Shown here: one piece after another, positions 33,445 through 41,996 of the stretch | Layout of the letters: the number at the start of each line of letters is the position of its first letter | Numbering within the stretch: position 1 is the first letter of the stretch | Assembly (NCBI RefSeq): GCF_007679965.1 | Contig: NZ_VEHL01000005.1 | Span: forward strand, 124,001-188,000 | Origin: Bordetella genomosp. 13 | GTDB taxonomy: Bacteria; Pseudomonadota; Gammaproteobacteria; Burkholderiales; Burkholderiaceae_B | Direction: 5' to 3' | DNA: 64,000 nucleotides | Program-made: the position numbers and the translations under genes | Notes under the pieces: generated by a model | Told to the model about the DNA's origin: nothing | Seen by the model: the letters and a program-made list of their open reading frames with translations, nothing else | Databases searched by the model: none

Positions 33445-33557
33445 TTCCCGATCGGTAATTTTTATTACGGCCGGCCGCTCGGGTGGTGTCATATTGCCGT
33501 TCGGTAATTACCCTTTAGGTCGGAGGCTCGTATGAGAGGAAAATTACCTTTCGGTAA
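33445..33557. promoter_or_regulatory. Three evenly spaced operator repeats at the hipB promoter
   Basis: The sites are TTCCC-GATC-GGTAA (33445-33458), TTGCC-GTTC-GGTAA (33494-33507) and TTACC-TTTC-GGTAA (33544-33557). Their starts are 49 and 50 bp apart, near five helical turns, so they face the same side of the DNA. The third lies inside the first codons of hipB. This matches the logic of HipB-type autoregulation through multiple palindromic operators. Confidence 0.7.
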
Positions 33558-33789
33558 TTCATCGGACCGTCCTGCTCCCGTGCATAGCGTGGACGACATC
33601 GGCCGCCTCATCCAGGCGACCCGCAAGGCGCAGGGCATGACGCAGCTGGACGTGGCCGGCCTTGCTGGCTTGGGTAACCGCTTCATCGTCGAACTGGAGC
33701 AGGGCAAACCTACCGTGCAGACCCAGAAGGTGCTCGACGTGCTGGCCCTGCTGGGCCTGGAAGTCGGGATACGGGCGAAGGGGCGGTGA
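33532..33789 (+). CDS. hipB: HipB-like XRE-family antitoxin/regulator
   Basis: The protein has 85 residues, with a helix-turn-helix of the XRE class: IGRLIQATRKAQGMTQLDVA followed by AGLGNRFIVELEQGKPTVQ, then KVLDVLALLGLEVGI. These are typical of HipB and y4mF-type antitoxins that bind the HipA kinase and repress their own operon. GGAGG precedes the ATG. Three palindromic repeats surround the start. The stop overlaps the GTG start of the truncated HipA (GTGA), as in intact hipBA operons. Confidence 0.85.
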   Translation: MRGKLPFGNSSDRPAPVHSVDDIGRLIQATRKAQGMTQLDVAGLAGLGNRFIVELEQGKPTVQTQKVLDVLALLGLEVGIRAKGR

Positions 33790-34340
33790 TCGCGGCCGCC
33801 AGCGCGAATCGGCAGGGGGGGCCGTCCTTCGCGGATTGCTATCACCTGGTCAAGGAGGTGTCCGCGCAGCCGGCGGTGGACCTGCGCAATCTGCTGTGCT
33901 GGCTGTTCTTCAACCTGTACGTGGGCAACCACGATACGCATGCCAAGAACCTGTCGATACTTGCCACGCCAGGCGGCCTGCGCCTGGCGCCGTTCTACGA
34001 CATGATGAGCACGCGCGTCTATCCGGGCCTGGGCGAGTCTTTCGCGTTCGCGATCGGCGGCGAAGCGCGGCCCGGACGGATCGGCATGCCGCACCTGGCC
34101 GAGCTGGCGGGCGTATTGCGCGTGGCGCCCCGATATCTTAAGAAGATCGCCCACGACATGGCGTTGGCGGTACAGGCGGCCATTCCCGCCGCCGCCGGCA
34201 GGCTCGATGAACAGTTGCCTCATGCCGAGCGCGTCGTGGCGCTTCGGCTTCAACAGATGGTCAATGGGCTGGTGCGCCAGATGCGCAGGCGCCTGTCGGG
34301 CGACGCGCCCGGCGACGATCCGGAGCACGGCGGGCGTTGA
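33786..34340 (+). pseudogene. hipA: HipA-like kinase reduced to its C-terminal half
   Basis: The open frame has 184 residues from a GTG overlapping the hipB stop; full HipA proteins have about 430. What remains is the HipA C-terminal domain: NLYVGNHDTHAKNLS holds the catalytic-loop Asp, and LRLAPFYDMMST holds the metal-binding Asp. The N-terminal subdomain, the ATP-binding P-loop lobe and the regulatory Ser loop are absent. There is no room for them upstream, because hipB ends exactly where this frame begins. The protein could not bind ATP as HipA does, so toxin activity is unlikely. It may survive as a HipB-binding fragment. A run of seven G (33815-33821) lies near the junction. The gene ends 14 bp from the convergent MFS gene. 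Confidence 0.75.
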
Positions 34341-34353
34341 AGGCCGGCGTGGA

Positions 34354-35616
34354 TCAGGCCCCCGCCGGCGCCCGCGGCCCCTGCGGCCTGCCCGGCCCCG
34401 AGAACCGCTGCGACGCGAAGATCTGCACGATGCCCGCCGTCATGCCCAGCGCGGCGGCCGCCTGCCAGGCCAGCGTGTAGTCGTGCATGATCTGGTAGAC
34501 CAGCCCGCCGCCCATCGCGCCCAGGAAGCTGCCCAGCTGGTGGCTGCAGAACGCCACGCCGGCCAGCATGGCCTGCCAGCGCAGGCCGAAGGTCTCGGCG
34601 ATCCAGCCCGACACCAGCGGCACCACGCCCAGCCACAGGAAGCCCATGATGCCGGCGAACACCAGCGTCGATACCGGCGTGGGCAGGGTGTGGAAATACC
34701 AGACGACGGTGATCGAGCGCATGACGTAGATGGCGCCCAGCAGCGTCTGCTTGTTCCAGCGGCCGCCGGCCCAGCCGAAGAACAGGCTGCCCACGGCATT
34801 GAAGGCGCCGATCACGGCCAGGGCCTGCGCCGACAGCATGGGGTCCATGCCGCACAGGTCCAGGTACGTGGCCAGGTGCGTCTGCAGGAAGATCAGCTGC
34901 ATGCCGCAGACGAAGTAGGCCGTGGCCATGATGACGAAGGGCATGTTGCGGGCCGCCTGGCGCAGCACGTCGCGCGCGGTGGCTTCCTTGCCGTCCGGCA
35001 TGGCGGGGGCGGGCGGACGCGGCAGCGCGTCGACGCGGCCCGCGAGCCAGGCGGCCGGCAGCATCGCCACGGCCAGGATGATGAAGGTGAGGCCGCCCAT
35101 GCGCCAGCCGGCATCCTGCGCGATGTACTGGCCCAGCGGCGCGGCCAGCATGGCGCCCAGCGAGCCGCACGAGGACACCAGCCCCAGCACCAGGCTGCGC
35201 GCGGCGGGCGGAACGGGCCGCACCGACGCGGCCATGGCCACCGCGCTGCCCGTGCACGCCATGGCCACGCCCACCGCGAAGCCCGCGCCCAGGATCACGC
35301 CCAGCAGCCCCTGTGCCGTGGTGAACAGCACCATGCCCAGCAGGTAGAGCACCGACCCGGCCATCATCATCGGCCGGAAGCCGATGCGCGTGACCAGCGC
35401 GCCCGCGAAGGGCTGCATGATGCCCCACGTGAGGTTCTGGATGGAGATGGCGATGGTGAAGTCGCTGACGGAGATGCCCAGGTCGCGTGTCAGCGGAGGA
35501 ATGAAGATGCCCAGGCTCTGGCGCAATCCCATCGACAGGCTGAGCATGAGGGCTGCGCCGACCAGGATGGGCAGGGCGGGCCGCAGCGCGGACCACTTCG
35601 ATGAGGCGGATGACAT
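34354..35616 (-). CDS. Major facilitator superfamily transporter
   Basis: The protein has 420 residues with about 12 hydrophobic segments. It opens with ALPILVGAALMLSLSMGLRQ and contains an MFS-like loop (GALVTRIGFRPMMM). Charged loops separate the two six-helix halves around residues 200-230. The pattern suits oxalate/formate-antiporter-like or monocarboxylate transporters of the inner membrane. The ATG at 35616 was chosen over an upstream extension whose sequence is not membrane-like; no strong ribosome-binding site stands before it. It is divergent from the IclR gene at 35852 and probably under its control, which suggests it imports or exports the acid metabolised by the operon at 36710-41802. 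Confidence 0.85.
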   Translation of the reverse strand: MSSASSKWSALRPALPILVGAALMLSLSMGLRQSLGIFIPPLTRDLGISVSDFTIAISIQNLTWGIMQPFAGALVTRIGFRPMMMAGSVLYLLGMVLFTTAQGLLGVILGAGFAVGVAMACTGSAVAMAASVRPVPPAARSLVLGLVSSCGSLGAMLAAPLGQYIAQDAGWRMGGLTFIILAVAMLPAAWLAGRVDALPRPPAPAMPDGKEATARDVLRQAARNMPFVIMATAYFVCGMQLIFLQTHLATYLDLCGMDPMLSAQALAVIGAFNAVGSLFFGWAGGRWNKQTLLGAIYVMRSITVVWYFHTLPTPVSTLVFAGIMGFLWLGVVPLVSGWIAETFGLRWQAMLAGVAFCSHQLGSFLGAMGGGLVYQIMHDYTLAWQAAAALGMTAGIVQIFASQRFSGPGRPQGPRAPAGA

Positions 35617-35851
35617 CAGGACGACGGCGAAGGTGGCGGGGCCGGCGCGACCGGGGGCGTCGGGCAAGGGTGTAGTGTGGACATCGCGGGGCGGTGCTGT
35701 CAATCCCGGAATATGGGTTGGGCGTCCAATCATATGGAGAACGAAGAAAGCCAAGCGGCGCGGGCGCAGCGCTGTTTGCGGCCGCGCGGCCTGTGCAGCG
35801 TTGGAGACGATCAGTACAATGTCCCGATTTCCCATTATTTAGGATGCTTTC

Positions 35852-36604
35852 ATGGACAAGACGTTGCTCAAGGGCTTGACCGTCCTCGAGGCCGTGACGG
35901 ATGTCGAGCATCCCACGCGCACCATCGACGAGCTGGCCGCACGCGTCGGGCTCACGCGCAGCAATACGCACCGCACGCTGCAGACGCTGATGCACGCCGG
36001 CTACATCGTGCGCGACGACGAAGGCCTCTACCGCGGCGGCGTGCGCCTGTTCGAGCTGGCGGCGCGCCAACTGGCCCACCTGGACCTGCGGCGCGTGGCC
36101 GCGCCCAGCATGCGCACGCTGGCCGAGCAGACCGGCGAGACGGTGCACCTGTCCGTGCTGGACGGCATGGAAGTGGTCTACATCGACAAGATCGACAGCC
36201 CGCAGCCAATCCGCGCGTATTCGATGATAGGCGGGCGCGCGCCAGCCTACGCGGTGGCCACCGGCAAGGTGCTGCTGGCGTATCAACCGGATGGCTACAT
36301 CGAGAAGCGTGCAGCCGAGCTGCCGCGCTACACCTCGGCCACGCTGACCTCGCTGCCCGTGCTGAAGGACGAGCTGCGCAAGGTGGTGCGGGTGGGCTAT
36401 GCCATGAACCGCGGCGAATGGCGCGACGGCGTGGGCGGCATCGCCGTGGCCATCTTCAACGCGCTGGACGACGTGGTGGGGGCGGTGGGCATCTCGGGCC
36501 CGCTGGATCGCCTGTCGCTGGCGCGCGTGAAAGAGGCCGGGCAGCAGGTGAAGGCCTGCGCCCGCGAGATCTCGGCGGCGCTGGGGCACCAGGAGCCAGC
36601 CTGA
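35852..36604 (+). CDS. IclR-family transcriptional regulator
   Basis: The protein has 250 residues. The N-terminal winged helix (MDKTLLKGLTVLEAVTD through ELAARVGLTRSNTHRTLQTL) is followed by an IclR effector domain containing ETVHLSVLDGMEVVYIDKID and the C-terminal GIAVAIFNALDDVVGAVGISGP. AGGA precedes the ATG by seven bases. It is divergent from the MFS gene and convergent with the acyl-CoA ligase gene, placing it at the centre of this cluster. IclR proteins commonly control aromatic-acid or carboxylic-acid catabolism, so it is the likely local regulator. The 235-bp gap to the MFS gene should hold its operator. Confidence 0.9.
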   Translation: MDKTLLKGLTVLEAVTDVEHPTRTIDELAARVGLTRSNTHRTLQTLMHAGYIVRDDEGLYRGGVRLFELAARQLAHLDLRRVAAPSMRTLAEQTGETVHLSVLDGMEVVYIDKIDSPQPIRAYSMIGGRAPAYAVATGKVLLAYQPDGYIEKRAAELPRYTSATLTSLPVLKDELRKVVRVGYAMNRGEWRDGVGGIAVAIFNALDDVVGAVGISGPLDRLSLARVKEAGQQVKACAREISAALGHQEPA

Positions 36605-36709
36605 CGAAGGCCCGCCGGGCAAGGGGCGCGGCGGCCGCCATGCGCCGTCCCGGTCCTGGGATGTGGCCGGAACGCGGCAGGACCGCCGTCATGCGACGGC
36701 TGTCGTGAA

Positions 36710-38209
36710 TCAGGCCGCCGTGGAGACGGCCGCCGTGTCCGCCACCCAGCGTGCCACAGCCTTGCGATCCACCTTGCCCACGCTGTTCTCGGGCAGGCCC
36801 GGGCTGGCGTACACCGCGTGCGGCTCGTAGATGCGTCCCAGGCGGTCGCGCACGGCGTTGCGCAGCGCGTCGGCATCGGGCGCCTGGTTGGCCGCGCGCG
36901 GCACCACCACGGCCACGGGCACCTCGCCCAGGTCCGCATCCGCCTGGCCCACCACGCAGCAGGCCGCCACGCCGGGCTGCTGGCACAGCACGTCCTCGAT
37001 CAGCTTGGGCGAGAGGTTCTCGCCGCCGCGGATGATCACTTCCTTGATGCGCCCCGTGATGCTGAGATAGCCATCGGCGTCGAAGCGCCCCAGGTCGCCC
37101 GTGCGCAGCCAGCCGTCGCGCACCGGGGCGTCGCCGTCGTGGCCCAGGTAGCCCAGCATCAGGGCATCGCCGCCGATGCAGATCTCGCCTTCGGCATCGG
37201 CCGCCACGGGCTTGCCCTGCGCATCCAGCAATGCGATGCGCTGGCCCGGCAGCGCCGTGCCCACCGTGCCGATGCGGCGCGCGCCCGGGGGATTCATGGT
37301 CGAGGTGCAGGTCGCTTCCGACAGGCCATAAGACACTACCAGCTGGCAGCCCAGGAAGGCCTCGATGTCGCGGTGCAGCGCCGTCGTGATGGGCGCCGAG
37401 CCGCAGCGCGCCATGCGCAGGCCTGCCAGCGCGCCCGGCGGGAAGTCCTGCTGCAGCATGCGCGCGTACATGGTGGGCACCCCCGTGACCAGCGTGGGCG
37501 CGAAGCGCGCCATCAGCGCCGGCATGTCCTCGGCGCGGAAGCGTCCGGCCAGCGCCACCGTGGCGCCGCAGGCCAGCGGCGCGTACACCTGGTTGTTGAT
37601 GGCGTTGGTGTGGTGCAGCGGCATGATGTGCAGCAGCCGGTCGTGCGGGCCCAGGCCGGTGTGGGCGATGATGCCCCGGCTGTTGAGCCACGCTCCGCGA
37701 TGCGACAGCAGCACGCCCTTGGGTTTGCCGGTGCTGCCCGACGTGAACAGCAGCAGGGCGGGGCTGGCCGGATCGGGATCGGGCGCCCACCAGGGCTCGG
37801 CGTCTTCCAGCGCGGTGTAGCGCAGCCGCTGGCCGGCAGGCAGGCCGCTGGCGTCGGCCAGCGCCTGATTGTCGGCGTCGTGCACCAGCCAGCGCAGGCC
37901 CACGGCCTGCACGCGGCGGCGCGTCTCTTCCGCGGCCAGGCGGGGCTCCAGCGGGCAGGGGCACGCGCCCGCCGCCATCGTGGCCAGCAGCGCCAGCACC
38001 TGGCGCGGACCGCGCTCCAGCGCAAGCGCCACATAGTCGCCCGGCTGCACGCCGGCACGGCGCAGGCCGCCGGCCAGCACGCGCACGTCACGGTCCAGTT
38101 GCGGGTACGTCCAGCTGGCCATCTCGGTGACCAGGGCGGCCTGCTCGCGCAGCGCGGGGTCCTGCCACGCAGCGCGCCAGGCCTGCGGCAAGGATTGCAT
38201 GTCGGTCAT
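36710..38209 (-). CDS. AMP-dependent acyl-CoA ligase
   Basis: The protein has 499 residues of the ANL superfamily. The phosphate-binding motif is LLFTSGSTGKPKG, the A5-type segment is VVSYGLSEATCTSTMNPPG, the hinge region reads GWLRTGDLGRFDADGYL, and the catalytic Lys stands in SVGKVDRKAV near the C-terminus. It activates a carboxylic acid to its CoA thioester with ATP in the cytoplasm. AAGGAA precedes the ATG. It is the last gene of the minus-strand operon 41802-36710, after the CoA-transferase subunits. The cluster thus has three ways to load or exchange CoA (ligase, two-subunit transferase, CaiB). The substrate is unknown. Confidence 0.9.
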   Translation of the reverse strand: MTDMQSLPQAWRAAWQDPALREQAALVTEMASWTYPQLDRDVRVLAGGLRRAGVQPGDYVALALERGPRQVLALLATMAAGACPCPLEPRLAAEETRRRVQAVGLRWLVHDADNQALADASGLPAGQRLRYTALEDAEPWWAPDPDPASPALLLFTSGSTGKPKGVLLSHRGAWLNSRGIIAHTGLGPHDRLLHIMPLHHTNAINNQVYAPLACGATVALAGRFRAEDMPALMARFAPTLVTGVPTMYARMLQQDFPPGALAGLRMARCGSAPITTALHRDIEAFLGCQLVVSYGLSEATCTSTMNPPGARRIGTVGTALPGQRIALLDAQGKPVAADAEGEICIGGDALMLGYLGHDGDAPVRDGWLRTGDLGRFDADGYLSITGRIKEVIIRGGENLSPKLIEDVLCQQPGVAACCVVGQADADLGEVPVAVVVPRAANQAPDADALRNAVRDRLGRIYEPHAVYASPGLPENSVGKVDRKAVARWVADTAAVSTAA

Positions 38210-38238
38210 GGCGAGGTTCCTTTCGGTGTCGACAGGCC

Positions 38239-38973
38239 CTAGCGCAGTACCACGGCGGCATCGCGCTCGAAGGCGCCGTCGGGGTCCAGGCGGGCCAGCG
38301 CCGCGCGTTCGGCCGCGGTGGGCATGGGGGTGGGCTGCGCGCCGTCGGCGTCGAATTCGAAGCCGGTGCGTTCGCGTACTTCATCCAGGCTGGACTCCGG
38401 ATGCCAGGACTGCAGCGCCAGGCGGCCGTCGCGCTTGATGAAGATGGCGATGGGCGTGACCACGCCGTGGAAGCCGCCCCACGAGGTGCGGAAATCCAGC
38501 TTCTGCACGAAGGTGCGGCGCGAATGTTCGGTGCGCCAGGTGCAGGCGCGCCGGGCGGTGGGCAGCATGACGGCGCCGCCGCCGCCGCCCGGCAGACGCA
38601 CCTTGGGCCTGTTCCAGTCGCCGATGCACGAGTTGTTGGCCGAGCCCTCGCCATCGATCTGGGCCGCGCCCAGGAAGGTCAGGTCCATGCGGCCGCGCGT
38701 GCACAGGTCGTAGAAGTCTTCGTTGGAGAAGATCGACGCCGTGTGCCGCGCCAGTTGCGGATCGGAACTGGAGATCGGGATGTGCGCGGGCCGCGGATCG
38801 ACGCCGCCCGCCACGTTGATGTAGATGAAGTCGTAGTCGTAGGCCTCTTTGGCCAGCAGGCATGCCAGCATCGGCGGCGTGGAGTTCACGCCGCTGAAGG
38901 TGATCTCGTTGGGCCGGATGAAGCGGGCCAGGCCGATGACGACGTGGGCGAACGGCGAGAAGGTCTCAGGCAT
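38239..38973 (-). CDS. CoA-transferase, beta subunit (glutaconate/IpdB type)
   Basis: The protein has 244 residues. It contains GSANNSCIGDWNRPKVRLPG and the following glycine run, the pattern of GctB-like subunits. The ATG at 38973 overlaps the stop of the alpha-subunit gene by eight bases, indicating coupled synthesis in fixed ratio. Family I CoA-transferases move CoA between acids, or, in the IpdAB group, open ring systems as CoA thioesters. The reaction partner here cannot be told from sequence. Downstream, 29 bp away, is the acyl-CoA ligase gene. Confidence 0.87.
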   Translation of the reverse strand: MPETFSPFAHVVIGLARFIRPNEITFSGVNSTPPMLACLLAKEAYDYDFIYINVAGGVDPRPAHIPISSSDPQLARHTASIFSNEDFYDLCTRGRMDLTFLGAAQIDGEGSANNSCIGDWNRPKVRLPGGGGGAVMLPTARRACTWRTEHSRRTFVQKLDFRTSWGGFHGVVTPIAIFIKRDGRLALQSWHPESSLDEVRERTGFEFDADGAQPTPMPTAAERAALARLDPDGAFERDAAVVLR

Positions 38974-39799
38974 GCGCGGCCTCCTTCGTTTCCGGAGCCT
39001 CGGCCATGTGGGCCTCCAGCGAGCGCGAGGTATCCATGTAGCGCTCCACCGCCGGGTAGTCGATGTCGTAGAACGGCGTGCACGAGCCGGGCCACGCGCT
39101 GCCGGGCAGCACCGTGAACGCCTGGACCATGAAGTAGGGCAGCAGGGTGGCTTCGGGCTGGGCCTCGAACACCTCGGTCTGGACCAGGCGTTCGGCCACG
39201 ACCAGCACGCTGCCGGCGGCTCGCGACATGATGCGGTCCCAGTGCGCGGTGCCGTGGACGCGGGCATTGCCCAGCCGGTCGATCTCGGACACCTGCAGCA
39301 CGGCGAAGTCGGGCCGGATGGCCGGCACGAGGTACGTGCTGTCGCCGCTGCCGTACGGATCTTCCATCAGGGTCCAGTTGTTCAGTTGCGGCAGGTCGCT
39401 GCCGTGCAGGCCGCCGCAGGGCAGGAAGGGCACGCCGAAGGCAGCCGCGCGCAGGCCCGCGGTCAGGCTGGCGCAGGCGTGTTCCTCGAGCTGCACCTCC
39501 TGATTCTCGATGGCCTTGCGATACCAGGGTGCCAGGCCGAAGTTGCCTTCCATGGCGACGATGCCGGCGCGCGCGCGGCGCACCGTGCCCGCGCGGCACA
39601 GGATGTCGATGTCGTAGCCTGGCGATTGCTTGATGATCTCCAGGTCGCGGCGGCCCTGGCGGATCAGTTCGCGCACGAAGGCGAAGGGGCCGCGATGCAG
39701 GAAGCTGCCGCCCAGCGCCACCGAGGCGCCGTCGGTGATGTGCCGGGCCAGTTCGGCCAGCGCGACCTGTTTGTCCGGCCGATTGAAGCCTGATGTCAT
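38966..39799 (-). CDS. CoA-transferase, alpha subunit (glutaconate/IpdA type)
   Basis: The protein has 277 residues. The N-terminal part reads ITDGASVALGGSFLHRGPFA, the typical opening of GctA-like subunits, followed by CGGLHGSDLPQLNNW and DSTYLVPAIRPDFAVLQVSE. GGAG stands six bases before the ATG at 39799; an in-frame GTG four codons earlier is less likely because it overlaps that site. It pairs with the beta subunit, whose start it overlaps. Upstream, 49 bp away, is the enoyl-CoA hydratase-like gene. Confidence 0.88.
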   Translation of the reverse strand: MTSGFNRPDKQVALAELARHITDGASVALGGSFLHRGPFAFVRELIRQGRRDLEIIKQSPGYDIDILCRAGTVRRARAGIVAMEGNFGLAPWYRKAIENQEVQLEEHACASLTAGLRAAAFGVPFLPCGGLHGSDLPQLNNWTLMEDPYGSGDSTYLVPAIRPDFAVLQVSEIDRLGNARVHGTAHWDRIMSRAAGSVLVVAERLVQTEVFEAQPEATLLPYFMVQAFTVLPGSAWPGSCTPFYDIDYPAVERYMDTSRSLEAHMAEAPETKEAAHA

Positions 39800-39848
39800 G
39801 TCTGTCTCCACGCGCGGCGCCGCCCGTGCGGGCCGGGCCGCAATTTTT

Positions 39849-40568
39849 TCATTTGGCCAGATAGGCCTGGATGCGTTGTTTCAGGCCCGGCGCGGCGGCC
39901 GAGCGCACCAGGCTGGCCAGGTCGGCGTCCGCGGTCCGCGGGCCCAGCACCTGGTACAGCTGGCGGCGCGTTTCGGCGCTGAGTTCGCGCGCGCTGGCCT
40001 GCGCCTGCTGCTGGCGCGCGGGCCAGTCCGGCGGCGCGGCCAGTTCGGTGACGAAGCCCATGGCGTGCGCGGCCTGCGCGTCGAAGGTGCGCGTATGCGT
40101 GAGCACGTCGCGCGCAACCTGCGTGCCGACCAGGGCGGCGAAGCGCCGCGTGCCCAGCACCAGCCCGAACTTCAGGCCCGGCATGCGGAAGGTGGCGTCG
40201 GGCGCCGCCACGCGCAGCATGCACGCGCCGAACAGGTCGACGCCAGCGCCGAAGTTCTTGCCGTGCGCCAGGGCCAGCGTCAGCGCCGGCGATTCCGCCA
40301 CCTTCTGCAGCAGCGTTTCCAGCCGCACGAAGCGCAGCAACAGGTCGCCCTCGCTCTGCTCGGCATAGCCGCCGAAGTCGAACCCGGCGCTGAAGTTGTG
40401 GCCCTCGCCCTTGAAGACGATGAGGTCGCTGCCTTGCGCGTGGGCCGCGTCCACGGCCTCGATCAGGGCCTCGACCAGTTCGGCCGACAGGGCGTTCATC
40501 TTGTCGGGCCGGTTGAGCGTGATGACCGTGACCTGCGCGTCGGCCGCGACGTCGACGAGGGTGCTCAT
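39849..40568 (-). CDS. Enoyl-CoA hydratase/isomerase-family protein
   Basis: The protein has 239 residues with the crotonase fold. VITLNRPDKMNALSAELVEAL is the N-terminal signature, KGEGHNFSAGFDFGGY is the first oxyanion-hole strand, and LALAHGKNFGAGVDLFGAC is the second. In standard hydratases the second region carries a catalytic Glu; here the equivalent positions are hard to fix, so hydratase activity is not certain. GGAGG stands about seven bases before the ATG at 40568. It lies in the minus-strand operon between CaiB and the CoA-transferase subunits and probably processes the CoA thioester formed by them. Confidence 0.87.
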   Translation of the reverse strand: MSTLVDVAADAQVTVITLNRPDKMNALSAELVEALIEAVDAAHAQGSDLIVFKGEGHNFSAGFDFGGYAEQSEGDLLLRFVRLETLLQKVAESPALTLALAHGKNFGAGVDLFGACMLRVAAPDATFRMPGLKFGLVLGTRRFAALVGTQVARDVLTHTRTFDAQAAHAMGFVTELAAPPDWPARQQQAQASARELSAETRRQLYQVLGPRTADADLASLVRSAAAPGLKQRIQAYLAK

Positions 40569-40629
40569 TGCCGGACCTCCGGGCTGCCCGCGGCCGCTTG
40601 CGTGCATTGGAGCCGTGCGCATCCGCCCT

Positions 40630-41802
40630 TCATGCCGACTCCCTGGCCTGCGGGGCGGCGGGCAGCGCGCCCAGGATCTCGTCGTTGTGCTCGCCCAGCG
40701 CCGGCGGGCGCAGGCGGATGGGCGTGGTGGCGCCGCCGACGCGCACGGGCGAGCCGAAGCTGCGGGTGCGCTTGCCGTTGGGCAGGTCGAGGTCCTGCAC
40801 CCATCCCATGTGTTCGACCTGCGGGTCTTTCAGCACGTCGGAATAGTTGTTGATGGGCGCGCACGGCACGCCGCGGGCGCGGAAGCGTTCCAGCCAGGTG
40901 ACGGCGTCTTCCTGCATGAAGTGCACTTCGAGCAGTTCGCGCAGCGTGTCCTGGTTGCGGGCGCGCAGCCCCGTGTTGGCGTACAGCGCGTCGGCATACA
41001 GTTCGGGACGGCCGACCACCTCGCATACCGATTTCCACAGGGCATTGTTGCCGGCCGCCATGCCGAAATGGCCGTCGCGGCAGCGAAAGGCCTGGTAGGG
41101 CGCGTTGCGGGGATGGGCCGAGCCCAGCTTGACCGGGTCCTTGCCGCTGCCGAAGTACTCGGACGTCTGCAGCGCGGCGATGCCCAGCGTGGCGCCCAGC
41201 ATGGGCACGTCCAGGTGCGTGCCCTGGCCGGTGGCGGCGGCCACGCGCAGCGCCGCGCTGATGGAAAAGGCCGCGTACAGGCCGGCCGAGAAGTCGGCCA
41301 CCGGCACGCCGCACTTGACCGGCGCGCCGCCCTGTTCGCCGGTGACGCTCATGATGCCGCTCATGGCCTGGACGGTGATGTCGAAGCCGCCTTCCTGGGC
41401 GCGCGGGCCGTCCTGGCCGAACGCCGAGATGGAGCAATACACCAGGCGCGGATTGCGCGCGGACAGCTGTTCGTAGCCCAGGCCAAGGCGCGCCATGACG
41501 CCGGGACGGTTGTTCTCCAGCAGCACGTCGGCGCCGTCGATGAGCTGGCGCACGCGTTCGGCGTCGGCGGGATCCTTCAGGTTCAGGGTGACCGAACGCT
41601 TGTTGCGGTTGAGCGAGGCGAAGTTCTCGCTGTAGCCCTCGGTGAAGGGCGGCCACGCGCGCAGCGTGTCGCCGCCTTCGGGGTGCTCGACCTTGATGAC
41701 GTCGGCGCCCATGTCCGCCAGCAGCATGCCGCAGAACGGGCCCGCCGCCACATTGCATATCTCGATGACCCGCAGGCCGGCCAGCGCCTCGCTGTGTTTC
41801 AT
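40630..41802 (-). CDS. CaiB/BaiF family III CoA-transferase
   Basis: The protein has 390 residues. LAGLRVIEICNVAAGPFCGM with DMGADVIKVEHPEGGD is the family start, LLENNRPGVMARLGLGYEQL follows, and the catalytic Asp is in VPVADFSAGLYAAF. Such enzymes transfer CoA between carboxylic acids, for example succinate, oxalate, carnitine or benzylsuccinate. It is the first gene of the minus-strand operon 41802-36710. A divergent 194-bp promoter region with a 6-4-6 inverted repeat separates it from the Bug gene at 41997, so import and activation are likely co-regulated. Confidence 0.92.
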   Translation of the reverse strand: MKHSEALAGLRVIEICNVAAGPFCGMLLADMGADVIKVEHPEGGDTLRAWPPFTEGYSENFASLNRNKRSVTLNLKDPADAERVRQLIDGADVLLENNRPGVMARLGLGYEQLSARNPRLVYCSISAFGQDGPRAQEGGFDITVQAMSGIMSVTGEQGGAPVKCGVPVADFSAGLYAAFSISAALRVAAATGQGTHLDVPMLGATLGIAALQTSEYFGSGKDPVKLGSAHPRNAPYQAFRCRDGHFGMAAGNNALWKSVCEVVGRPELYADALYANTGLRARNQDTLRELLEVHFMQEDAVTWLERFRARGVPCAPINNYSDVLKDPQVEHMGWVQDLDLPNGKRTRSFGSPVRVGGATTPIRLRPPALGEHNDEILGALPAAPQARESA

Positions 41803-41923
41803 ATCGTCTCTGCTGATGTGATTGGGTTCCTGATTCTTGGAAGAGCCATCTCAAGGAGCCCATATAGGAAAAAACTTTTCTTGACCAGAATAGCACCCTA
41901 TGGAATTCTTGTTAAGCCAGATA

Positions 41924-41939
41924 TAGGACATAGGTCCTA
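41924..41939. promoter_or_regulatory. Inverted repeat in the CaiB/Bug divergent promoter
   Basis: TAGGAC-ATAG-GTCCTA is a perfect 6-4-6 inverted repeat in an AT-rich divergent promoter. A related half-site (ATATAGGA) recurs about 57 bp to the left. It is a plausible operator for the nearby IclR-type regulator; that link is inferred. Confidence 0.5.
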
Positions 41940-41996
41940 ATTATTGGGACAAATAAGTAAATAAGCCGCGCATGCAGCGGCGTCACGGAGACTCTG

